Source of the DNA: Clostridia bacterium
GTDB lineage: Bacteria; Bacillota_A; Clostridia; Oscillospirales; Acutalibacteraceae
Assembly: GCA_009930155.1 (NCBI GenBank)
Contig: RZYX01000024.1
Location: forward strand, 1-24,530
Reading direction: 5' to 3'
Length of the DNA: 24,530 nucleotides
Shown here piece by piece: positions 15,718-23,424 of this stretch. The position numbers and the translations under genes were made by a program. Under the pieces are notes generated by a model. That model was not told the DNA's origin. It ran no database searches and worked only from the letters and a program-made list of their open reading frames with translations. Within the stretch, counting starts at the first letter, position 1; each line of letters begins with the position of its first letter.

Positions 15718-16365
15718 ATGAAATCTGTTTTGGTAATTGGACTTGGAAGATTTGGCAAGCACATGGCAATGAAAATGTCCGATTTGGGCAATGAAGTTCT
15801 TGCAGTTGATAGCGATGAGCAAAGAGTAAACGACATTTTACCCTATGTTTCAAATGCCCAAATAGGAGACGCTACAAACACTCAGTTCATACACTCTTTA
15901 GGTGTAAATAATTTTGACCTGTGCATTGTTGCTATTGGACAAAACTTTCAAAGCTCACTTGAAGCCTCTGCCCTTCTCAAAGAAAATCAAGCAAAGTTTG
16001 TTTTAGCTCGTGCAACAAGTGAAGTTCAAAGAAAATTTTTGCTGCGAAACGGTGCAGACAGAGTAGTATATATAGAAAGGGAGTCCGCTGAAAGACTTGC
16101 AATAAAATATGGCTCTCCTAATATCTTTGATTATATCGAGCTTACGCCCGACTATTCAATATTTGAAATTCGTGTCCCTTCAGCATGGGCGGGTAAAACA
16201 ATATTAGAAAAGGATATACGCTCACAGTATCATGTTAGCATTTTAGCTACTAAGGAAAATGGTGCAATAAACCCCTTGCCTAAACCCGACCATGTTTTAT
16301 CTAGCTGCGAAACATTGATTGTTATTGGACGTAATGATGATGTAAAAAAGCTACCAACAAAGTAA
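15718..16365 (+). CDS. ktrA: Potassium uptake regulatory subunit KtrA (RCK domains)
   Basis: The cytoplasmic gating ring subunit for KtrB. The 215-aa product has an N-terminal RCK/TrkA-N Rossmann domain with VIGLGRFGKHMA (GxGxxG, residues 6-11), the adenosine-ribose acidic residue in AVDSDEQ, and GDATN. A C-terminal TrkA-C domain (about 135-215) follows; in relatives it binds regulatory ligands including c-di-AMP. AAAGGAG precedes the ATG. Cotranscribed with ktrB. Length is typical of KtrA. Confidence 0.94.
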   Translation: MKSVLVIGLGRFGKHMAMKMSDLGNEVLAVDSDEQRVNDILPYVSNAQIGDATNTQFIHSLGVNNFDLCIVAIGQNFQSSLEASALLKENQAKFVLARATSEVQRKFLLRNGADRVVYIERESAERLAIKYGSPNIFDYIELTPDYSIFEIRVPSAWAGKTILEKDIRSQYHVSILATKENGAINPLPKPDHVLSSCETLIVIGRNDDVKKLPTK

Positions 16366-16383
16366 TTTTAAATAAAATGCTAT

Positions 16384-16423
16384 AACAAGGCATGTAAAGC
16401 ACATAAACTTTACATGCCTTGTT
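16384..16423. terminator. Hairpin after ktrA
   Basis: A perfect 16-bp inverted repeat (16384-16399 with 16408-16423, 8-nt loop) lies 18 bp after the ktrA stop. It lacks a real T tract on either side (TTTATA follows on the plus strand), so it may be a weak terminator or an mRNA end-stabilising hairpin. Confidence 0.6.
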
Positions 16424-16525
16424 TATAAACTTAAACTTACACAATTTATAAAATTTATCAAAATGTTTTAAAAAACTATAAAGCCATGATATACTTACCC
16501 TATTAATAGAAATGGATTTGATTTT

Positions 16526-17803
16526 ATGGAAAATATTACACCTACTACAACCCCTAGCAATAAAAATTTTTGGGATAAGCACCCCGGATTTTCAAAAGCT
16601 CTTTGCTTGTTTTGCGTTATTGCAGCCAGTATATCCCTATATTTTATTTTTCTAAGAATAGATATTGTAGCCTCTGTTTTTACAAGGTTTTTTGATATTA
16701 TTGAACCTGTATTTTATGGTATTACAATCGCTTTTTTACTCAATCCTTTAGTAAAAAAATTAGAAACAAACTTATTAAAAATGCTTTCTAAAAAATCTAA
16801 AAAAGATATTACATATAAGCAAAAATCCATAGCTCGATTTTTTAGCATCTTCATTTCGGTCATTATAGCTATTTTTATTATTTATCTTATAACTAGTTTC
16901 TTATTTCCCGAGATTGTTCAAAGTCTTGATAACATAAGTGAAACCTTGCCAACTCAAATCAATTCACTTGGCATTTGGACATACAACATTCTTGCAGACA
17001 ATAAAATTATTTCTCTTAATCCTGATGAGGTTATATCATCTGTTACAAACTATATCACAAACTGGCTTCAAACTGACTTAACTCAAAAAGTTGAGACATG
17101 GGTTGGATATCTAACTAACGGGCTTGCGGGTGTTATTGAAATTATATTTAATCTAATTATCGGTTTTGCTTGTTCAATTTATATGCTATACAACAAAGAG
17201 AAGTTTTTTGCAAAATGTAAAAAGACACTTTTTGCTTTTTTAAAACCCGAGCAAGCAAACTCTGCAATAAAAATATCTAATGAAAGCCTAGAAATCTTTA
17301 ATCATTCAATAATTGGTAAAATTTTTGTCTCAATAATTATTGGTTTCATTTGTTTTATAGGAGTTAAATTTCTACATATGCCTTATCCCGTTCTAATCAG
17401 CTTTATTATTGGTCTAACAAATTTCATACCGTTCTTTGGTCCTTGGATTGGTGGTTTTATCTGTGGAGTTCTTATTTTGCTAACCGCTGACCCTATCCAA
17501 GCCATTTATTTTGGATTATTTATTTTGTTTCTTCAGCAGTTTGACTGCAATTTCCTAACTCCAAAAATTGTAGGCAATTACATTGGTCTTCCTGCTTTTT
17601 GGGTTTTGGTTGCTTGTCTTTTAGGTGGTGGATTTTATGGCATTATAGGACTTATCCTTGGAGTTCCTATATTTGCAATTATCTATCAACTTTTTCGAGA
17701 TTTTGTGTCACACAGACTAAAAAACAAAAAGCTACCATCTGACACATCAAATTACCTTGCAAATGGAGATTTTGGGCAAAATCCTACTAAAACAAAAGAA
17801 TAA
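16526..17803 (+). CDS. AI-2E family transporter (PerM/YtvI-like)
   Basis: A 425-aa membrane protein of the AI-2E/PerM family, whose members export small molecules or ions. The usual hydrophobic pattern is present: two or three N-terminal helices (about 25-45, 52-75, 105-130), a large middle extracytoplasmic region (about 130-210), then a C-terminal helical block with the conserved NFIPFFGPWIGG near residue 298 and the LTPKIVGNYIGLPAFWVL segment near 347. The ribosome binding site is weak, so the start is less sure. A terminator follows. Substrate unknown; some relatives act in Na+/H+ exchange, which would fit the neighbouring K+ system, but that is inference. Confidence 0.88.
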   Translation: MENITPTTTPSNKNFWDKHPGFSKALCLFCVIAASISLYFIFLRIDIVASVFTRFFDIIEPVFYGITIAFLLNPLVKKLETNLLKMLSKKSKKDITYKQKSIARFFSIFISVIIAIFIIYLITSFLFPEIVQSLDNISETLPTQINSLGIWTYNILADNKIISLNPDEVISSVTNYITNWLQTDLTQKVETWVGYLTNGLAGVIEIIFNLIIGFACSIYMLYNKEKFFAKCKKTLFAFLKPEQANSAIKISNESLEIFNHSIIGKIFVSIIIGFICFIGVKFLHMPYPVLISFIIGLTNFIPFFGPWIGGFICGVLILLTADPIQAIYFGLFILFLQQFDCNFLTPKIVGNYIGLPAFWVLVACLLGGGFYGIIGLILGVPIFAIIYQLFRDFVSHRLKNKKLPSDTSNYLANGDFGQNPTKTKE

Positions 17804-17810
17804 ACCTTGT

Positions 17811-17846
17811 ACCTCATACTTTTTAAGTATGAGGTTTTATTTTTAT
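17811..17846 (+). terminator. Rho-independent terminator after the AI-2E gene
   Basis: A perfect 11-bp stem (17811-17821 with 17825-17835, 3-nt loop) is followed by TTTATTTTTAT. Confidence 0.85.
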
Positions 17847-17873
17847 ACTATGACTATGTTTTTTTTGCCCTAA

Positions 17874-17894
17874 AATGGTTAAATTATAACCATT
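17874..17894 (+). promoter_or_regulatory. Dyad symmetry upstream of a lipoprotein gene
   Basis: AATGGTTA, 5-bp spacer, TAACCATT: a perfect 8-bp dyad that covers a possible -10 (TATAAC) and ends one base before the GGGGG ribosome binding site of the gene at 17908. It could be an operator or an RNA hairpin next to the ribosome binding site. Confidence 0.4.
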
Positions 17895-17907
17895 GGGGGT
17901 AATAAGT

Positions 17908-18768
17908 ATGAAACGAAACTTGCAAAGTTGTTTTTTTATTTTCACACTAATTTTTGTGCTATTCTTTACTTCTTGCAGCAAAGCTAAAAACAGCAATACA
18001 GAAACAAATAGTACCAAAGACAGTGGATTTTCAAGCACTGTAAACACCGAAGATATTTTATCTGTAGCTACCACGAATATAACAACAGAACCAGAAAAGC
18101 CCGTTATTGCAACAACAAAAAAGCAATATACAACAACTAAACCTGTGGCAACTAATACAAAAGTTAAGCAGTACTCTACCCCTTCTGAAATAGTTGACCT
18201 ATATAACTCCTGTGCAAACAAAGTTAAACCAAATGCAAAAGTTGCAACAAGAAATAGCCAAAAGCTTGTAGCTCTTCAAAAAGCACCAACCAGCGGCCCA
18301 TTTGCATCAATATTTGAAGAAAATTTTCATAAAGGGTCTTCAAACGAACCTCTAGTTTGCAACAGTAAAGAACTAAAAATCAACCATTTCTGTATACGCA
18401 ATAAAAGTTACACCAGTAAACTCCAAGCAAACATGGTTAGCTCTGCATCTTGCACATATAAAAACGGTAAGTACTCAATCTTAATAAAGCTTAAAAATGA
18501 CCCTGTAGGCACACAAGATTACTCAAGCACATGCCTGTCTGTTGTGTCTGCAAAACTTATTGCTGACACCGCAAAAACATCAATTGTAAAAGAAAAAAAT
18601 ATAACAGCAACTTGCAAGGGCTGTATTTTAAAAGCAACAATAGATGAAAAAACAGGCAATATGCTCACTTTATATTATAAAATGCCAACCTATATTACTG
18701 CAAAAATTTTTGGAACAAACAATGATTTTGCATTTTATATTGAACAAGATTGGTCTATTCTCTGGTAA
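17908..18768 (+). CDS. Thr-rich putative lipoprotein, unknown function
   Basis: I do not recognise the family. The 286-aa product starts at the ATG (17908) after GGGGG; an in-frame GTG at 17893 lies upstream of that site and is rejected. It has a lipoprotein signal peptide (MKRN, hydrophobic 9-24, then FFTSC). A Ser/Thr/Asn-rich stalk follows to about residue 95 (TTNITTEPEKP, TTKKQYTTTKP), then a globular domain of about 190 residues with five or more Cys. Its sequence STPSEIVDLYNSCANKVK looks helical and is followed by beta-like segments. Stalk composition resembles that of the next three minus-strand genes. Probably exposed on the outer face of the membrane. Confidence 0.8.
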   Translation: MKRNLQSCFFIFTLIFVLFFTSCSKAKNSNTETNSTKDSGFSSTVNTEDILSVATTNITTEPEKPVIATTKKQYTTTKPVATNTKVKQYSTPSEIVDLYNSCANKVKPNAKVATRNSQKLVALQKAPTSGPFASIFEENFHKGSSNEPLVCNSKELKINHFCIRNKSYTSKLQANMVSSASCTYKNGKYSILIKLKNDPVGTQDYSSTCLSVVSAKLIADTAKTSIVKEKNITATCKGCILKATIDEKTGNMLTLYYKMPTYITAKIFGTNNDFAFYIEQDWSILW

Positions 18769-18799
18769 ATAATGTATAGACTTATTTTTATAAAATCAT

Positions 18800-18831
18800 A
18801 AAAAAAATAGTAGACTTTTTAGGTCTACTAT
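18800..18831 (-). terminator. Terminator after the first CAP-domain gene
   Basis: A 9-bp perfect stem (18807-18815 with 18823-18831, loop of 7) is followed on the minus strand by a run of T. It lies 30 bp after the stop of the gene at 18861. Confidence 0.8.
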
Positions 18832-18860
18832 CTTCATAACACTTCACAAAACGCAGCTTT

Positions 18861-19589
18861 TTATTCTTCGATTTTTGCAAACATCTGTGCCCATAAATGG
18901 TCTTTGCTACCACTATCTCTATAAACTATAACACAAGCTAGCCCAACATAGTTATAAGATGATTTAAGAATATTTGCCCTGTGTCCAGTTGATTGCATCC
19001 ATGCATCCATAACCTCTGTAACTGTTGTTTGGTTCCACGCAAGGTTCTCTCCTGCTTCCAAAATATGGCTTTTAAACTCTGTATCAGAGTCAAGCACTGT
19101 AAAACACTCGGTCCCATCTGGCCTTGTATGCGACCACTGTACGCCTGCTTCCGCTGCACGAATAATTGCAAAATCACTAAGCCTTGAATTTAAAGCCAGC
19201 CCAGAAACACCCGCTTGTGCTCTTTCACTATTAATTCTTGCTATCATTTCATCTTCAAAACCTGTTATTAAAGTTACCGTTATCGACTTTTGCTCGCCAT
19301 TTTGGATATATTGAATGGTACGAGTTGGCTGAGCCATTACGGTTGTTGGCGGCAAAGTAGTTGTTGGCACTGTTGTTTTAGTCCCATTTGTCGTAGTTAA
19401 CCGTGATATTGTAGTCACTGATTTGGTAGTTGTTGATTTAGTCGTTACTGATTTAGTGTTTGCTGTAGTTTGTGTTGCCTGTGATGTATTTGGTACTGTC
19501 ACCTTATATTTATCAAAATCTATATCACAACCAAATATTACAGAAAGCATCAATATTACTGAAATTAAAATATAAATATTCTTTTTCAT
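18861..19589 (-). CDS. CAP/SCP-domain lipoprotein (YkwD-like)
   Basis: A 242-aa surface protein. The signal peptide ends in a lipobox (VIFGC, C21). Residues about 35-90 are a Thr-dominated low-complexity stalk (TTKSTTTKS and similar). The C-terminal 135 residues form a CAP domain with the cavity residues in order: SHTRPDG (His), GENLAW (Glu), and WMQSTGHRANIL (His), then HLWAQMFAKIEE as the last strand. Bacterial CAP proteins of this kind are secreted; their biochemical role is mostly unsettled. TAGGAG precedes the ATG. It is a close paralogue of the gene at 19917, most likely by tandem duplication. Confidence 0.9.
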   Translation of the reverse strand: MKKNIYILISVILMLSVIFGCDIDFDKYKVTVPNTSQATQTTANTKSVTTKSTTTKSVTTISRLTTTNGTKTTVPTTTLPPTTVMAQPTRTIQYIQNGEQKSITVTLITGFEDEMIARINSERAQAGVSGLALNSRLSDFAIIRAAEAGVQWSHTRPDGTECFTVLDSDTEFKSHILEAGENLAWNQTTVTEVMDAWMQSTGHRANILKSSYNYVGLACVIVYRDSGSKDHLWAQMFAKIEE

Positions 19590-19916
19590 AATTTATCTCC
19601 TAATACATTCTATTTATATTATGAATAAAAACAGCATAAAAAGCAATAAGAAAGTCAATATTTTTAAAAAATTATTTGGTTTTTTGTCTATTTTCGTCAA
19701 TTTCAGTTCGTTTTCTCTGCTTTTGTTTAACACAAAATAATTTGTTATATAAAAAATATAAAAACCATATCTTTTATCTTATTAAAACAGCTTTAATTAC
19801 TTGCATTATTTCTAATGCTTTTTCCTACTATTTTAAACCCCCTATTGTAGCTATCTTAATTCTACAATAGAGGGTATTTTAATTTAAGTTTTGTGTATGT
19901 ATTATAACCTTTTATT
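19590..19916. other. Intergenic region between the two CAP-domain genes
   Basis: It holds no gene I can support. An inverted repeat at 19838-19874 (13 positions, one mismatch, CCTATTGTAG with CTACAATAG at its core) lies after the stop of the 19917 gene but lacks a strong T tract on the minus strand. On the minus strand near 19605-19640 a TTGCTT...CATAAT pair with 17-bp spacing may be the promoter of the 18861 gene. The only open frame (about 19676-19870) has no ribosome binding site and crosses the repeat. Confidence 0.5.
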
Positions 19917-20723
19917 TTATGAAATTTGCGCAAACATCTGTGCCCACAATGGATCAAAACTACCGTCTTCTCTTTCTACTATAACAAGTCCAAGACCAAC
20001 GCAATTATACTCATCTTTTAGTATATTGGCTTTATGTCCAGGTGAATTCATCCAATCCGTCATAACCTGAGGTACAGTAGCTTGATTCCAAGCAAGATTT
20101 TCTCCCGCCATTTTAATTCTATTTTTTAAAGCGGGATTCAAGTCGAGAACAGTAAAACAAATTGTTCCATTGGGCCTCGTGTGCGACCACAAAACTCCCG
20201 CTTCAGCAGCACGAATGATTGCAAGCTCGCTAAGCTCTGTATTAATATATAATGAAGATTTACCTGCATTTTCTCTTTCATTATTTATATAGGCAAGCAT
20301 CTCATTTTCGAAGCCGGTTATTACCGTTACATTTATTGACTTGCTTTCACCATCTTGAGTATATTCTATAGTTCTAGGCGTTTGTACAAGCGTGCTTGTT
20401 CCTGCCCATTTAGTGGTTGCAGAGTATGTAGATGTTATTGGAACAGTTGTAACTGCACTTGTTGTGGCTGGCTGTGTAACTGGTTTTTTTGATGTTGTTG
20501 CCTTTGTCGTTTGCGTTGTTTTTATGGTTGTAGATGTCGTAGTTGTTGTTTGAATTGTTGTTGCATTTGTAGTTGTTGGTGTCGCTATTGTACTTTTTAT
20601 TATACTTTGGGTGAATATTGCTGTGCCCGAAGTTTGTCCTTTATTTTTAAAGTCATTTTTTTCACTCACTACAAAGTATAACAAAGTTACACAAAGCAAC
20701 AATATAGCAATATATTTTTTCAT
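19917..20723 (-). CDS. CAP/SCP-domain protein, N-terminally anchored
   Basis: A 268-aa paralogue of the neighbouring CAP lipoprotein. The N-terminus is MKKYIAILLLCVTLLYFVV followed by a charged SEKND: a signal anchor or cleavable signal without a lipobox. Residues about 35-115 are a Thr-rich stalk with runs of Thr (TTTTSTTIKTTQTTKATTSK). The CAP domain (about 130-268) has SHTRPNG, GENLAW and WMNSPGHKANIL, ending in PLWAQMFAQIS. The IIRAAEAGV, SHTRP, CFTVLD, GENLAWNQ and LWAQMFA blocks are identical in both paralogues, while the stalks differ. AGGTGG precedes the ATG. Confidence 0.9.
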   Translation of the reverse strand: MKKYIAILLLCVTLLYFVVSEKNDFKNKGQTSGTAIFTQSIIKSTIATPTTTNATTIQTTTTTSTTIKTTQTTKATTSKKPVTQPATTSAVTTVPITSTYSATTKWAGTSTLVQTPRTIEYTQDGESKSINVTVITGFENEMLAYINNERENAGKSSLYINTELSELAIIRAAEAGVLWSHTRPNGTICFTVLDLNPALKNRIKMAGENLAWNQATVPQVMTDWMNSPGHKANILKDEYNCVGLGLVIVEREDGSFDPLWAQMFAQIS

Positions 20724-20760
20724 CTTTTACCACCTAAGCCATCCTTTAATTTGTAATTCA

Positions 20761-20790
20761 ATTATAAACCATAAACTCAATTATTTTCAA
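20761..20790 (-). promoter_or_regulatory. Possible promoter of the second CAP-domain gene
   Basis: On the minus strand: TTGAAA (20785-20790), 18-bp spacer, TATAAT (20761-20766), about 38 bp before the start codon. Confidence 0.6.
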
Positions 20791-20799
20791 TAATAAATA

Positions 20800-21231
20800 T
20801 TATCCTGCAATAGAAGTTTCTGTTTGTATATCTTCTATTTTCTCCTGAGCTATTATTTGACTTGTAGAGTCACTGGAGGAAGTATCTTCATTATTTGACT
20901 CTATTATTGTGTTATCATTTGAATTTATTGGGCCTTTTGTTTCATACTCTTCATTAGACGAAAGTGTCTGTTGTGCTTTTGTTGATGGCACGCTAGGCAT
21001 AGGTTCTTTAAAAACTGTTGTGTGTGCTTTCTCCTTACCTATTATATCTGATTTGCCCATAGCTTGAACTGTTGTACTTGTTATTTTTATAATTGAATCT
21101 ACTTCATTATTTGTAGTTTGATTTCTCCTATATTTTACAAACATAAATGAACCACATATTACAAATGCAAACGCCACCGAAACGATAACATATAACCATT
21201 GATATTGAGATTTATTTATGTTTGTTTCCAT
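20800..21231 (-). CDS. Single-pass membrane protein with Ser/Thr-rich tail, unknown function
   Basis: I do not recognise a family. The 143-aa product has a short N-terminal cytoplasmic piece (METNINKSQYQ), one transmembrane helix at about 12-34, a basic stop (KYRRNQ), and then about 105 residues of Ser/Thr/Asn/Glu-rich, probably disordered sequence with no domain or cysteine. By the positive-inside rule the side with KYRR would be cytoplasmic, so the tail could also be intracellular; topology is uncertain. GGAGGC lies 7 nt before the ATG. It follows the AEC transporter gene by 19 bp and may be cotranscribed with it. Confidence 0.7.
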   Translation of the reverse strand: METNINKSQYQWLYVIVSVAFAFVICGSFMFVKYRRNQTTNNEVDSIIKITSTTVQAMGKSDIIGKEKAHTTVFKEPMPSVPSTKAQQTLSSNEEYETKGPINSNDNTIIESNNEDTSSSDSTSQIIAQEKIEDIQTETSIAG

Positions 21232-21250
21232 TATTTTGCCTCCATATATA

Positions 21251-22177
21251 CTAAGCTAAATATTGCGAAAGCCCAACAATTAACGGCATTGTGATAAGGG
21301 AAATTAAAGTTGATATCGAAACAAGCTCTGCCGACAATGCTGTATCCCTTTTAAACTTTGTTGAAAACATTGTAGAAGTGGCAGCTGTTGGTGCACTAGA
21401 GGATATAGCACAAACCACAAGCAAATCCCCACGAACTCCGCACGCATACATAACACAAATTGATATAAGTGGAATTACAACCAGCCTTAAAGAAATCGCC
21501 CCATATCTTTTAGCATCTTTAAATATATTTTTAAAATCAAGCTTAGCCAAATAAAAGCCTATTATTAACATTGGTAATGGCGTATTAAGGGCTGATAAAT
21601 ATTCTATAGGCTGTGAAACAACAATCGGCAAACTCATTGGCAATATCGCAAGCAAAACACCAAATGTAACACCTATTATGCCTGGATTAATTACTAGCTT
21701 TTTTAATGAGATTTCATTTCTGTTTCCACTCATCAAAAGCAATCCATAACTCCACACCACAATATTAAAGGTCGCAACATAAACAGCACCATAGAAAACT
21801 CCATTATCTCCAAGGATTGCCTGCTGAAGTGGCAATGACATAAACCCACAATTAGAAAATACAACTCCAAACCTAAGTACTCTGCATCTGCTTTCATCAT
21901 TATCTTTTATTATTAAATGCGCTAAAAATATAGAGAAAACATGTATTAAAATTGAAATTAAAAATACAGTTACAAGATTTTTTACCATTTCTGAGTCCAA
22001 TGTTCTTTGGAATGATTTTATTATTACGCAAGGGGTAACAAAATATAGTACTATATTAGTCATACCCTTAACAGCTTTTTCGTTTATCATCTTTGCCTTA
22101 GTGGCAATAAGACCAATTGATATAAGTATAAATAATATCAACACTTGCTGGCCAACCATCATAAAATTATTAATCAT
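21251..22177 (-). CDS. AEC family transporter (auxin efflux carrier-like permease)
   Basis: A 308-aa integral membrane protein with about ten hydrophobic segments in the two five-helix halves typical of the AEC/bile-acid-arginine superfamily. Signature regions include KAVKGMTNIVLYFVTPCVII (35-54), with the broken helix TPC, FGVVFSNCGFMSLPLQQ (about 104-120), and SSSAPTAATSTMFSTKF near 265. Members export organic acids, amino acids or similar; the substrate is not deducible. AAAGGAT precedes the ATG, 14 bp after the PAP2 gene, so the two are likely one operon. Confidence 0.9.
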   Translation of the reverse strand: MINNFMMVGQQVLILFILISIGLIATKAKMINEKAVKGMTNIVLYFVTPCVIIKSFQRTLDSEMVKNLVTVFLISILIHVFSIFLAHLIIKDNDESRCRVLRFGVVFSNCGFMSLPLQQAILGDNGVFYGAVYVATFNIVVWSYGLLLMSGNRNEISLKKLVINPGIIGVTFGVLLAILPMSLPIVVSQPIEYLSALNTPLPMLIIGFYLAKLDFKNIFKDAKRYGAISLRLVVIPLISICVMYACGVRGDLLVVCAISSSAPTAATSTMFSTKFKRDTALSAELVSISTLISLITMPLIVGLSQYLA

Positions 22178-22191
22178 TTAGTTTAAATCCT

Positions 22192-22746
22192 TTATTTTAT
22201 AGTCATATATTCATCATTATAACTAAACATATTTTTAGTTATTCGGTAAGCCAAAAGCCCGCAAAGTGAGCCAATAACTGCACCACAAATTACATCAGTC
22301 GGATAATGCACATACAAATACAGCCTTGAAAAGCCCATAATTACAGCAAAAATCACACCAGGTATAACTCCTTTTTTGCCATATACTAAAAGGGACAAAG
22401 CAAATGCAAATGCAAATCCCGTATGCCCTGATGGAAAAGATGCACTTTTAAGTGCAGGCACTATAAGTTCTACACCCTCATTAAAAACAAAAGGTCGCAT
22501 TCGACCAACAAGAGGTTTTAATATCACATTTATACTTAAAATCTCAAAAACCAACGCAATTGAAAATGTTGTGCCAAGTTTCCGTGTCCTTGGTATACAC
22601 AAAAGAACAACCGCAAGACAAACAAAAAAGATTCCATGGTCTCCAAGCCATGTTATTGCCCTCATTGTAACATCCAAAAATCTACAGGACAAATTATCTC
22701 TTATCCAATTTAATATATCTATCTCGATTTGATTAAGTTGCTGCAT
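22192..22746 (-). CDS. PAP2-family membrane phosphatase
   Basis: A 184-aa membrane phosphatase with all three motifs of the type 2 phosphatidic acid phosphatase family: KPLVGRMRP (K-x6-RP, about 83-91), PSGH (about 106-109), and SRLYLYVHYPTD (SR-x5-H-x3-D, about 140-151). There are five or six transmembrane helices. By length and context it could be an undecaprenyl diphosphate phosphatase (BcrC type) recycling the cell-wall carrier lipid, or a lipid phosphatase; the sequence does not decide. GAGGGGAG precedes the ATG. First gene of a probable operon with the AEC transporter. Confidence 0.92.
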   Translation of the reverse strand: MQQLNQIEIDILNWIRDNLSCRFLDVTMRAITWLGDHGIFFVCLAVVLLCIPRTRKLGTTFSIALVFEILSINVILKPLVGRMRPFVFNEGVELIVPALKSASFPSGHTGFAFAFALSLLVYGKKGVIPGVIFAVIMGFSRLYLYVHYPTDVICGAVIGSLCGLLAYRITKNMFSYNDEYMTIK

Positions 22747-22885
22747 ATTCTCCCCCTCTAATAAAAATCAATATTTTTTAGTTAGAGATAAGCCAAACAT
22801 TGCTAACTAAAAAGAAATAAAACAATAGTTATTTGCCGGCTTATGCACATTGCCAAAAGGCATTGCACAAAATCAATATTTTGTC

Positions 22886-22914
22886 ATTATATCATATATT
22901 TAAAGTCAAAACAA
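22886..22914 (-). promoter_or_regulatory. Promoter of the PAP2-AEC operon
   Basis: On the minus strand: TTGTTT (22909-22914), 17-bp spacer, TATAAT (22886-22891) with TGA extension. The -35 lies inside the last codons of spmB. The leader of about 130 nt contains an 11-bp inverted repeat (TTTTTAGTTAG near 22766-22808) that lacks a T tract after it on either strand. Confidence 0.6.
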
Positions 22915-23424
22915 TAAACGCACTATCCATGAAGACATTATAAAACTTGTAAGATCTGCACTTAAAGCACAGGGAACAGTATGGCGTGTCTTTTTTACAT
23001 CAACTGCACCATAATATAAAGTTATAGCATAAAATGTTGTTTCACTAGAGCCCATAATAATAGACGACACACGCTCTATGTAATTATCTACACCATATTT
23101 ATTTAGTATTGATTCATACATACCTAATGAACCACTGCCCGATATTGGGCTTAAAACAGCAAGTGGCACAACTTCATCAGGAATGCCTGTAAGCCTTGTT
23201 ATGGGGCTCATAAGCCACGACAATATATCAAGTGCCCCTGACGACTTTAGCATGCTCACCGCAAGGATAAGCCCAATTAGTGATGGCATAATACCAACCA
23301 ATGTTTTCATCCCATCCTTTGCACCCTCCACAAAGCATTCAAACACGCTCACTCCTTTAAAAAGTCCAAATACAATTATGGAAAAAATCATAGCAGGTAA
23401 AACCCATGCACCAACAACACTCAT
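22906..23424 (-). CDS. spmB: Spore maturation protein B
   Basis: A 172-aa membrane protein of the nucleoside-transporter-like SpmB family, required with SpmA for normal core dehydration and spore heat resistance in Bacillus. Diagnostic blocks are LSWLMSPITRLTGIPDEVVPLAVLSPISGSG (about 69-99) split over a re-entrant region, GSSETTFYAITLYYGAV (about 125-141), and CALSADLTSF near 152. Length is typical. The ATG overlaps the spmA stop codon by 4 bp (ATGA), showing a coupled two-gene operon. No terminator with a T tract is visible after it; the PAP2 promoter overlaps its end. Confidence 0.94.
   Translation of the reverse strand: MSVVGAWVLPAMIFSIIVFGLFKGVSVFECFVEGAKDGMKTLVGIMPSLIGLILAVSMLKSSGALDILSWLMSPITRLTGIPDEVVPLAVLSPISGSGSLGMYESILNKYGVDNYIERVSSIIMGSSETTFYAITLYYGAVDVKKTRHTVPCALSADLTSFIMSSWIVRLLF

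Noticed and set aside
19400..19480. Repeated GTTGTTGAT/GATTTAGTAGTT-like units resembling a repeat array
   Set aside because: They are the codons of the Thr-rich stalk of a CAP protein; there are no regular spacers, so not CRISPR.
19676..19870. A 64-codon plus-strand frame between the CAP genes
   Set aside because: No ribosome binding site, no recognisable product, and it runs across an inverted repeat.
20440..20600. Low-complexity GTTGTTG-rich stretch
   Set aside because: It encodes the Thr-rich stalk of the second CAP protein and is not an intergenic repeat.
22766..22808. Inverted repeat TTTTTAGTTAG...CTAACTAAAAA after spmB
   Set aside because: As a terminator it fails: A rather than T follows the stem on both strands. 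It may only be a structure in the PAP2 leader.
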